This document shows positions 52,220 to 59,828 of a stretch of 64,000 nt of DNA, one piece after another. Below the pieces are notes generated by a model. It was given only the letters and a program-made list of their open reading frames with translations, did no database searches and was not told the origin of the DNA. The stretch's first letter is position 1, and each line of letters opens with the position of its first letter. Origin of the DNA: an uncultured Prevotella sp. (GTDB lineage: Bacteria > Bacteroidota > Bacteroidia > Bacteroidales > Bacteroidaceae); the NCBI GenBank assembly GCA_900540375.1, contig UQFS01000005.1, forward strand, positions 62,001 through 126,000, in the 5' to 3' direction. Position numbers and translations under genes: made by a program.

Positions 52220-53833
52220 ACTTCTTGGCGGCACGCAACTGGTGGCGCATGATGTTGAGGAACTCGTCGGTTTCCTGCAGGATATTGAGGTAGACGAGAG
52301 AAACCTGAAGCATCTGTGTGCCGGATGACTGCTGAATGTGGTCGATGAGCCCCTTGCGCAGTGTTGACAGCTCATCGCGGCAGAGATCAGCCTCAGAGAG
52401 AATGTCGCGGTAGTCGTCGTACTTACCGTTGGCGATCATCCTCTGTGTCATGTGCATAAGGTCGTTGACCTTTTGGCGTACGGGTTGGAACTCGTGGATA
52501 TACTCGTTAGGAATCGGATTGAAGTTGTTGTCGACATGTTCGCGTACAGGCTCCAACATGCGGCGCAGACAGTAGATGAACTGTTGGTCGGAGTTGGCAC
52601 CAAGGTGGAACCAGGTGTTGCGTTCGATAGCTATTTCCAAAGGAGACTTCTTCAGTCCGAGCATCTCCTGACGACGGTATTTCTTCAGGTTGTCCTGTTC
52701 CTTATGCAGTGACTTGCGGCAGCGGCTGAGCTCACGCACGTTTTGTCCGGCAAAGCCGTCCATGATCTTGTTGAACATGTCAAGAGCATAACGGTTCATA
52801 TTGCACTGCGTATCGCTTACACGCTTCTGAAGCATGTCCCAAACGAGCTCGGGATCGTGGGTGCGCATCATCAGGCGGAAACTGTCCTCGTCCTTGGCTT
52901 CCTGCTCCTTCTTCTTCTTGTATTGCTGGTTGCTGTGCCAGAGCAGGTAGACGACGAGCGTCATGAAGCCTATTTGCACTACAATGCCACCAAACCACAT
53001 GATTAAGGCTACCAAAGTACAAGTGATGAAAGCCACACCTGCCGTGATGAACCAACCTCCGATGACACTCAGCACTCCGGTGACACGGAACACGGCACTC
53101 TCTCGGCTCCAGGCACGATCAGCCAAGCTGGATCCCATGGCGACCATGAACGTTACGTAAGTAGTGGAAAGCGGCAGCTTATGGTTGGTACCGAAGGTAA
53201 TGAGCATGGAAGCAATGACTAAATTGACGGCGGCACGCACCACATCGAAGGCTGCTTTGTCGTCAACGAGCTCCACCTCGTTGGCGTTGAAACGATAGTT
53301 GACCCACTTGCGCAGGGAAGCGGGGGAAGATATGTGCTACGCTTTCCACGCCCCATTGGCAGAAGCGTACGATAGTACGGGCGGCCTTGGATGACCCGAA
53401 CATCTCATCACCTTCGTCCTGACGGGCCAGATCCACGGAGGTCTTGATGACATTGTGTGCTTTCTTTGATGTGGCCATGGCTACAATCATGATCATACCA
53501 GCGGCCATGAGGTAGAATGGCGGTGTCTTGGCGCTTTCCATTAAGGATGACATCCGTGACCATGACAGCCAGGAACATGGTCATCACTTCGTGAAGGGAA
53601 TACCTTGCCGGCATCATGATGCCGTGGCGCGCAATGTCCATCATTCCTGATGACAGCACAGCTCCCAGCACCACAGCCACGGAGGCAAGAATGAGCACCG
53701 TGTGGAATGTCGCTACACGGGCGCCTACGGCCGATTGCAGGAAGTTCACCGCATCGTTGCTCACGCCTACGAACAGGTCAAAGACTGCCAGACAGAGCAG
53801 AAAGATGACGATACACAAATAAATTGTTTCCAT
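52206..53833 (-). pseudogene. PiT-family phosphate transporter, internally deleted and frameshifted
   Basis: Three frames together form a PiT/PHO4 inorganic phosphate carrier. 53833 to about 53540 gives METIYLCIVIFLLCLAVFDLFVGVSNDAVNFLQSAVGAR to MFLAVMVTDV. At GATGTCATCC it jumps directly to MSSLMESAKTPPFY...ATSKKAHNVIKTSVDLARQDEGDEMFGSS; judged against the family about 200 residues of membrane domain are absent. An extra C near 53325 (CTTCCCTG) causes a second shift, after which LRKWVNYRFNANEVELVDDKAAFDVVR, the conserved LPLSTTYVTFMVAMGSSLADRAWS and a long PhoU-like cytoplasmic tail are intact to 52206. As read, no complete carrier can be made. Confidence 0.85.
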
Positions 53834-54138
53834 AAAATATGAGTTATATTCTTTTTGTGCGCAAAGTTACAATGAGGATGTTACAAGCGGTTTAAACACA
53901 TATTACAATACTGTTCATATGTATTACAATTGTGTTACATTCGGTGCGTGGCTGCTCTTTATCGCTTTGATTCTTTGCTTAAGGTCGAGTCTGGGAAAGG
54001 ATGTATATGGGTGAATCAAAAAAAGAGGAGGGACACAATAATTTGTGAATGCGGAATGTCGTATTATGAATTATTTCTTGTAACTTTGCGCTTAAATCCA
54101 CAATGAAATGAGAAGGGAGATAAACATGATCTTAGTGA
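53834..54138. other. Divergent promoter region of PiT and cysE
   Basis: No gene seen. TAACTTTG on the minus strand at 53862-53869 serves the PiT gene, and TAACTTTG at 54081-54088 on the plus strand serves cysE. The rest is AT-rich. Confidence 0.6.
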
Positions 54139-55083
54139 ATGACGAATATTATGGAAGACAATGACATATTTTTGAAGAGTGTGGAGATGATGACGCATGT
54201 CTCTGACGATGAGCGTCGGATGGCTCCACAGGGCGATGCGCCTTTACCATCGGTCGACGCGCTGCGCGAGATGGTGGAACTGGTGAAGATGATTGTCTTC
54301 CCTGGCTTCTTCGACAAGCGGCAGATCGACAGCGACATCCGTTCCTACCACATCGGCGTGAACATGGAGAGGCTCTGCAGTCTCATGCGCAAACAGCTGG
54401 CATTGGCTCTCTGTGCTGATGGCAGCGATGAGCACAGTGCTGAGACAGAGGCCGCCGAGAAGTCCTTGCAGCTGATCGGCCGGCTGCCACTTATCAAACA
54501 CCTGCTCTACACCGATGTCGAGGCTATCTTTGACGACGATCCGGCAGCGTCCTCTCATAGTGAGGTCATCTTTTCCTATCCTGTCATTCAGGCCATGATT
54601 CACTACCGCTTCGCTCATGTGCTCCATGAGATGGATATTCCTGTCATCCCACGTATCATCACCGAACAGGCACATGCCAACACGGGCATCGACATCCATC
54701 CCGGTGCAAAGATAGGAGAGTACTTTTCCATCGACCACGGTACGGGTGTGGTTATCGGAGAAACTTGTGTCATTGGGAATCATGTGCACCTCTTTCAGGG
54801 CGTCACGCTGGGTGCTGCTCACACGGGAAACCCTTATTACACGCTACATCAGCAACCCAACGAGGAGACGCGGCGCGACCGCTCACGCCTTGTGCCCCGT
54901 CATCCAGTACTGGAAGACCATGTCACTGTCTACTCCAATTCTACATTGTTGGGACGCATCACCATCGGCCATGATACGATTATCGGCGGTAACGTGTGGC
55001 TCACGCACAGTGTACCGGCCAACTCCACCATCATGCAGAGTAAGGCCATGGATGTGAGTTTCACCGGTGGACTGGGAATATAA
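54139..55083 (+). CDS. cysE: Serine O-acetyltransferase
   Basis: Converts serine and acetyl-CoA to O-acetylserine, the precursor of cysteine. 314 residues (ATG 54151, MEDNDIFLKS, is an alternative start). An alpha-helical N-terminus (RQIDSDIRSYHIGVNMERLCSLM) precedes the left-handed beta-helix with hexapeptide repeats and the signature HPGAKIGEYFSIDHGTGVVIGET, then VTVYSNSTLLGRITIG and TIIGGNVWLTHSVP. Between GVTLGA and PRHPVLED there is a loop (HTGNPYYTLHQQPNEETR) that looks longer than usual. It precedes yitT by 55 bp. Confidence 0.94.
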   Translation: MTNIMEDNDIFLKSVEMMTHVSDDERRMAPQGDAPLPSVDALREMVELVKMIVFPGFFDKRQIDSDIRSYHIGVNMERLCSLMRKQLALALCADGSDEHSAETEAAEKSLQLIGRLPLIKHLLYTDVEAIFDDDPAASSHSEVIFSYPVIQAMIHYRFAHVLHEMDIPVIPRIITEQAHANTGIDIHPGAKIGEYFSIDHGTGVVIGETCVIGNHVHLFQGVTLGAAHTGNPYYTLHQQPNEETRRDRSRLVPRHPVLEDHVTVYSNSTLLGRITIGHDTIIGGNVWLTHSVPANSTIMQSKAMDVSFTGGLGI

Positions 55084-55138
55084 ATCAAGCAAGATGCTGA
55101 AACATTCATGATATAGAACTATTAATACTGTCTCGTGT

Positions 55139-56080
55139 ATGAATAAGAAGAGTATTGTCAACGAGTTGCGTGATTACCTGATGATTACGATAGCTATGTT
55201 TTCCTATTGTATCGGGTGGAACGTGTTTCTTTTGCCCAACAATATCACCACGGGTGGTGTGCCGGGTATCTCCTCTGTTGTCTATTGGGGGACGGGTATC
55301 CCTGTACAGGTAACCTATTTTGTTATCAACGCTTTCCTGCTTGTTGCTGCCCTGAGGATCCTGGGATGGAAGTTCTGTGTGAAGACGATCTATGCGGTGG
55401 TGGTGCTGACCTCGCTCACGGCTTTGGCCCGTCATAATCTCGGTGATACCCATCTGCTCTCTGACCAGCCGTTTATGGCAAGTATCATCGGTGCGATGTT
55501 CTGCGGTGGCGGAGTAGGACTGGGACTGGCCAACAACGGTTCCACGGGCGGTACGGATATCGTGGCAGCTATTGTCAACAAGTACCGCGATATCTCCTTG
55601 GGGCGTGTCATCATGCTCTGCGATATCGTCATCATCACCTCCTCTTATCTTGTACTGCACAACTGGGAGCAGGTTATCTACGGCTATGTGGTGCTGATGG
55701 TCACCGCATTCTGTATCGATCAGGTCGTCAACTCCATGCGCCGTAGCGTACAGTTCTTCATCATCTCGGACAAATATCGCGAGATTGCCTCGCGCATCGC
55801 TGTCTATCCACACCGTGGTGCTACGGTCATAGAGGCTCACGGCTTCTATACGGGGCATCCTGTAAAGATGCTCTTCATTATGGCGAAACGTCGTGAGAGC
55901 AATACCATCTTCCAGATCATCAACGACATCGATTCCCGTGCTTTTGTCACTCAGACCAATGTCATCGGTGTCTATGGTGAGGGATTCGACAAGTTCAAGG
56001 TGCACAAGATGACCAAGAACGGCTATGAGACCATCAACCGTGAGAGAGCGGAGATTGAAAAACTCGAAGGCCAGAACTAA
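55139..56080 (+). CDS. YitT-family membrane protein (DUF2179)
   Basis: A 313-residue inner-membrane protein. Five hydrophobic segments cover residues about 15-190 (YLMITIAMFSYCIGWNVFLLPNNITTGGVPGISSVVYW; GAMFCGGGVGLGLANNGSTGGTDIVA), followed by a soluble DUF2179 domain (FIISDKYREIASRIAVYPHRGATVIEAHGFYTG, RRESNTIFQIINDIDSRAFV). YitT proteins are widespread and their transport role is unproven. It is probably co-transcribed with cysE and ends at a shared strong terminator. Confidence 0.92.
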   Translation: MNKKSIVNELRDYLMITIAMFSYCIGWNVFLLPNNITTGGVPGISSVVYWGTGIPVQVTYFVINAFLLVAALRILGWKFCVKTIYAVVVLTSLTALARHNLGDTHLLSDQPFMASIIGAMFCGGGVGLGLANNGSTGGTDIVAAIVNKYRDISLGRVIMLCDIVIITSSYLVLHNWEQVIYGYVVLMVTAFCIDQVVNSMRRSVQFFIISDKYREIASRIAVYPHRGATVIEAHGFYTGHPVKMLFIMAKRRESNTIFQIINDIDSRAFVTQTNVIGVYGEGFDKFKVHKMTKNGYETINRERAEIEKLEGQN

Positions 56081-56104
56081 ATACTCTCATTGGGATAAAC
56101 TACA

Positions 56105-56136
56105 AAGGGGGCTATGCCGTGCGGCATAGCCCCCTT
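56105..56136. terminator. Bidirectional terminator
   Basis: Perfect 14-bp stem AAGGGGGCTATGCC with loop GTGC between the convergent yitT and ompA genes; T-rich on both strands. Confidence 0.9.
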
Positions 56137-56158
56137 ATATAATAATTAGGTGTGATCC

Positions 56159-57022
56159 TTACTTGTTGTTGCTCTCTTCAGGAGCTTTGTCGATGAGATC
56201 CATGAACTGGTCGAGTTTAGGCGTGATGATGATCTGAGTGCGGCGGTTGCGCTGCTTGCCCAGCTCGGTGTCGTTGCTTGCCACAGGGTTGTACTCACCA
56301 CGGCCACCGGCAGTCAGTCGTTTTGGAGCCACGCCGAAGTGGTCGATGAGATACTGTACCACGCTGGAGGCGCGCAGCGCACTGAGGTCCCAGTTGTTGC
56401 GGATGTTCTTCATCGATGGAGCAGAGGTGTTGACAGGCACGTTGTCGGTGTTACCCTCGATGAGCACGTCATAGTCCTTGTAGTCCATGATGATCTTTGC
56501 GATTTTGCCCAGTGTCTCCTGAGCACGGTCGTTGATCTCGTAGCTGCCACTCTTGTAGAGCATGTTGTCGGCTAAACTGATATAAACCACACCCTTGAGT
56601 ACTTGCACGTCTACCTCTTTCATCTCCTCCTTGCTCAGCGAGCGGGTGAGGTTGTTGGTGAGTACCATGTTGAGCGAGTCACTCTTACTCTTCACTTCCA
56701 CGAGGTGACGGATATACTGGTTAGACTCATTGATCTGGTCAACGAGTTTTGAGATGTTGATGTTGTTGGCGTTGGCGTTGTTGAGGCTCTTGTCGAGCGA
56801 ACCTTGCAGCGAGGCATAGTCTTTCTTGGCTTGGGCGAGCTGATCCTCTAACGAGTTGGCACGAGCCTGAGAGGCAGCGAGCTTCTCTTTGGCATCCTGA
56901 TAGTTGGCAGTCAGTTCCCGGTTCTCGGTCTGACAGTTGACCAAGTCTTTCTTGCTGGCACAGCTACTGACGAGCATGGTGCCGGCGAGTAGAGCTACAA
57001 TAGCGATGTTAGTCTTCTTCAT
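56159..57022 (-). CDS. OmpA-family peptidoglycan-binding lipoprotein
   Basis: A 287-residue lipoprotein (lipobox LVSSC, Cys21). Residues about 28-130 form a coiled coil (ENRELTANYQDAKEKLAASQARANSLEDQLAQAKKDYASL, abbreviated here by its heptad pattern). The C-terminal OmpA domain has VLIEGNTDNVPVNT, NWDLSALRASSVVQYL and GRGEYNPVASND...RNRRTQIIITP, the residues that grip diaminopimelate in peptidoglycan. It tethers the outer membrane or a complex to the wall. Convergent with yitT. Confidence 0.92.
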   Translation of the reverse strand: MKKTNIAIVALLAGTMLVSSCASKKDLVNCQTENRELTANYQDAKEKLAASQARANSLEDQLAQAKKDYASLQGSLDKSLNNANANNINISKLVDQINESNQYIRHLVEVKSKSDSLNMVLTNNLTRSLSKEEMKEVDVQVLKGVVYISLADNMLYKSGSYEINDRAQETLGKIAKIIMDYKDYDVLIEGNTDNVPVNTSAPSMKNIRNNWDLSALRASSVVQYLIDHFGVAPKRLTAGGRGEYNPVASNDTELGKQRNRRTQIIITPKLDQFMDLIDKAPEESNNK

Positions 57023-57216
57023 ATCTTATCGTTTTTATTAATTAATGTCGTTTCATATACTTACTGCGTAGGCTCGAAATTCTTCGAGAAGGAGATTGCC
57101 ATCGAGCCATCTGGTTGCAAATATCTTTATTATGACGCAGAAAAGAAAGGAAAGTTGCATAAGGTTAGTTTATTTTAACCACATATGTGTGCTTTTTAGT
57201 TTCCTTTTGGATTTAC
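57023..57216. other. Intergenic, nothing firm seen
   Basis: Holds the 5' region of ompA (minus). A short minus reading LQPDGSMAISFSKNFEPTQ ends at 57062 but has a stop codon just upstream; it may be a relic or chance. Confidence 0.4.
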
Positions 57217-57674
57217 TTATGGTTTCACCGTCGCTGCTTTCATGTCGCGGTAAAGTCCGTCGACGATGGAGTCAGCCAGCGAGATGTTTGGCACCATTGT
57301 CTCGTCGCATCCGAGTTGCTTGCTCACGTCAAGGAAGATGCGGGCAGCGGGCACGATGACGTCGGCGCGGTCGTCCTTGAGGTTGAACGAGACCATACGC
57401 TCCTCGACGCTCATTGGCTTGAGCATGGAGTAGAGCCGTTGCAACTCTGTGATGGAGAGTTTTTTGTTTTTACTTTCCTTGCTGATCTTGAACAGTTTGT
57501 TGATGTTGCCGCCGGAGCCAATGATGTGGATGTCGGGGTAGAGCTTGGCATAGCCTTGCAGATCCGCCTCCATCGCTTTCCAGGCTTCAGGCGTGATGCG
57601 GTCAGAGAGCAGACGCAGCGTACCTATATTATAGGAATGGCTATCGGCGAGTGTACCATCGTGTATGAGTGAGA
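57217..57674 (-). pseudogene. ppx: Exopolyphosphatase/GppA-type phosphatase, C-terminal half only
   Basis: The minus frame gives ISLIHDGTLADSHSYNIGTLRLLSDR, DIHIIGSGGNINKLFKIS, LSITELQRLYSMLKPMSVEERMV and DDRADVIVPAARIFLDVSKQLGCDETMVPNISLADSIVDGLY, the second half of a Ppx/GppA phosphatase that hydrolyses polyphosphate or pppGpp. The first half, with the DIGGGS-type nucleotide-binding motif that should precede ISLIHDG, is absent; at about 57673 the sequence changes abruptly into the response regulator gene on the other strand. As it stands it is a non-functional fragment created by a deletion or chimeric join. Confidence 0.82.
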
Positions 57675-58379
57675 TTGGTCGTCGACGACGAGGACGACCT
57701 CTGCGAAATTTTGAAGTTCAACTTGGAGACTGAGGGCTATCAGGTCACTACGGCCAATTCGGCTGAGGATGCGCTGAAGCTCGACATCACCTCGTTTGAT
57801 CTCTTGCTGCTCGACGTGATGATGGGCGGCATGTCGGGTTTCGCCATGGCCAAACAGCTTAAGGCCAATCCTTCGACAGCCAACGTGCCTATCATCTTCC
57901 TCACGGCACGCGACACCGAAAACGACACGGTTACGGGCTTCAACCTTGGTGCTGATGACTATATCCCCAAACCGTTCTCCCTGCGTGAGGTACTCGTCCG
58001 CGTCCGCGCTGTGCTCCGCCGTACTTCTGAGCATCAAGATCCGGAGCCTGCCGTGCTACGCTATCAGGGACTGGAGATGAATCTCGACAAGAAGACGGTG
58101 AGCATCGATGGTGAGGACGTTCCCTTTACCAAGACCGAGTTTGAACTGCTTCATCTCCTGCTTGAGGAGAAAGGGCGTGTATTCTCCCGTCAGGAGCTCA
58201 TCGACAAGGTGTGGCCCAAGGACGTGCTCGTGCTGGATCGTACGGTCGATGTCAACATCACACGACTGCGCAAGAAGATCGGGCGCTTTGCCAAGTGCAT
58301 CGTCACCCGATGGGCTTCGGCTATTATTTCGATGCCTAAGGGAAGTTCCCGGGTATCGTGTTCTTTAAAAACGAATTGA
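57669..58379 (+). CDS. OmpR/PhoB-family response regulator, damaged at both ends
   Basis: Two-component regulator. The receiver begins LVVDDEDDLCEILKFNLETEGYQV and has phospho-acceptor Asp in LLLLDVMMGGMSG, the Thr switch in IIFLTARD and Lys in YIPKPFS; the winged helix follows (FTKTEFELLHLLLEEKGRVFSRQELIDKVWP, TVDVNITRLRKKIG). The readable start is GTG 57669, but ATG 57665 (MSEI) would join LVVDDED if two bases were restored, so the N-terminus is uncertain. At about 58310 (ACCCGATGGGC) one base seems missing: the expected LGFGYYFDA and stop at 58337-58339 lie in the next frame, and the read frame runs on to 58379. It pairs with the downstream kinase. The PiT and ppx remains nearby hint at phosphate control (inference). 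Confidence 0.82.
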   Translation: MRLVVDDEDDLCEILKFNLETEGYQVTTANSAEDALKLDITSFDLLLLDVMMGGMSGFAMAKQLKANPSTANVPIIFLTARDTENDTVTGFNLGADDYIPKPFSLREVLVRVRAVLRRTSEHQDPEPAVLRYQGLEMNLDKKTVSIDGEDVPFTKTEFELLHLLLEEKGRVFSRQELIDKVWPKDVLVLDRTVDVNITRLRKKIGRFAKCIVTRWASAIISMPKGSSRVSCSLKTN

Positions 58380-58383
58380 GTAA

Positions 58384-59814
58384 ATGGATGGATATTTCAG
58401 AAAAGTAAAGGCGATCTCCATCGGCAATAAATTCTATCTGACGGTACTGTCTCTCTTCCTGGTCTTTGCCGTGGCATTCATCGTCTTTCAGCAGTCCAGG
58501 GAGAAGCAATACAAGATCGGGCTGTTAGAAGCACGGCTAGAGAGTTTCAATGCACGGGTGCATGAGGCGGTTCATGGTAAGCAGCAACCGGTCGACAGCA
58601 CGTTGGCGGCTCTCGTGCACAGCTTCAACAACAAGGAGCTGCGTGTCACACTGGTACGCAAGGACGGACGTGTACTCTATGACAACTTCCGCCACGACTA
58701 TGCCCGCATGCCCAACCATGCCTCACGCCCGGAAATCCATCAGGCGCTGACAAAAGGCCACGGCATTTCACTGGCCCGACATAGTACAACCCTTGATCGT
58801 AATTATTTTTATTCTGCTACCTATTTCAAGGAAGACGGTCTCGTCGTGCGCACAGCTCTGCCTTACGACAACAATCTGGCGAGGACCTTGCAGGCCGATC
58901 AGCACTTCATTTGGTTTGCTCTGGTGGTCATGGCACTGCTGACGCTTGTGCTCTACCGCTTCGTCAATCGCTTAGGTACGAATATCACCAAGCTCCGTAT
59001 CTTTGCCTCGCGCGCCGCCCATAACGAGAGTTTGGACACTGAGGATCTCGTGGTGTTCCCCGACGATGAGCTGGGCGAGATTGCCGAGCGCATCATTAAG
59101 ATCTATAAACGCTTGCAGAGTACACGGCGTGAGCAGGACATCCTCAAGCGGCAACTCACCCAGAATGTGGCGCATGAGTTGAAGACTCCCGTGGCCAGCA
59201 TTCAGGGCTATCTCGAAACCATCCTTGAGAATCCGCATATCGACGCGCCTACCAAGGAGATGTTTCTTAAGCGTTGCTATGCGCAAAGCGAGCGGCTCAC
59301 CTCGTTGCTGCGAGACATCTCCACGCTCAACCGGCTCGACGATGCGCCTTACATGCAGGACTTTGAGGACGTGAACATCTCGGAGATGGTGCAGAACATT
59401 CAGAAGGAGACGGCCTTGCAGTTGGAGCAGCGTCACATGACGTTTCACGATTATCTGCCCGGTGAGCTTATCGTCAAAGGCAGTCAGTCACTGCTCTACA
59501 GTGTCTTCCGCAATCTCACCGACAACGCCGTTACCTATGCCGGCGAGGGCACGTCGATCACGCTCACCGCCGAGCGCCACACCGATTACTGGACGTTTGT
59601 CTTCAGCGACAATGGAGTAGGGGTGCCGCTCGAACATCTCTCCCGTCTCTTCGAGCGCTTCTATCGTGTCGACAAGGGACGCAGCCGTAAGATGGGCGGC
59701 ACAGGCCTCGGCCTTGCCATCGTCAAGGACGCTGTCCTATTGCATAAGGGTACCGTCAACGTGCGCAACAACCCCGACGGTGGTCTCCGATTTACGTTTA
59801 CCATAGAGATATAG
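58384..59814 (+). CDS. Sensor histidine kinase
   Basis: A 476-residue membrane kinase partner of the adjacent regulator. Two transmembrane segments (about residues 16-35, FYLTVLSLFLVFAVAFIVF, and 175-195, FIWFALVVMALLTLVLY) flank a periplasmic sensor of about 140 residues. A HAMP-like linker leads to the DHp helix with phospho-His in NVAHELKTPVASIQGYLE, then N-box (FRNLTDNAVTYAG), G1 (FSDNGVGVP), F (FERFYRVDKGRSRKMGG) and G2 (GTGLGLAIVKDAV) of the ATPase domain. The architecture is of the PhoR type. It ends 14 bp before the convergent receptor gene. Confidence 0.94.
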   Translation: MDGYFRKVKAISIGNKFYLTVLSLFLVFAVAFIVFQQSREKQYKIGLLEARLESFNARVHEAVHGKQQPVDSTLAALVHSFNNKELRVTLVRKDGRVLYDNFRHDYARMPNHASRPEIHQALTKGHGISLARHSTTLDRNYFYSATYFKEDGLVVRTALPYDNNLARTLQADQHFIWFALVVMALLTLVLYRFVNRLGTNITKLRIFASRAAHNESLDTEDLVVFPDDELGEIAERIIKIYKRLQSTRREQDILKRQLTQNVAHELKTPVASIQGYLETILENPHIDAPTKEMFLKRCYAQSERLTSLLRDISTLNRLDDAPYMQDFEDVNISEMVQNIQKETALQLEQRHMTFHDYLPGELIVKGSQSLLYSVFRNLTDNAVTYAGEGTSITLTAERHTDYWTFVFSDNGVGVPLEHLSRLFERFYRVDKGRSRKMGGTGLGLAIVKDAVLLHKGTVNVRNNPDGGLRFTFTIEI

Positions 59815-59828
59815 AAGTATCTGTTGCC

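Noticed and set aside
57062..57115. Short minus reading LQPDGSMAISFSKNFEPTQ as the end of a lost gene
   Set aside because: Only 20 codons with a stop directly upstream; cannot be told from chance.
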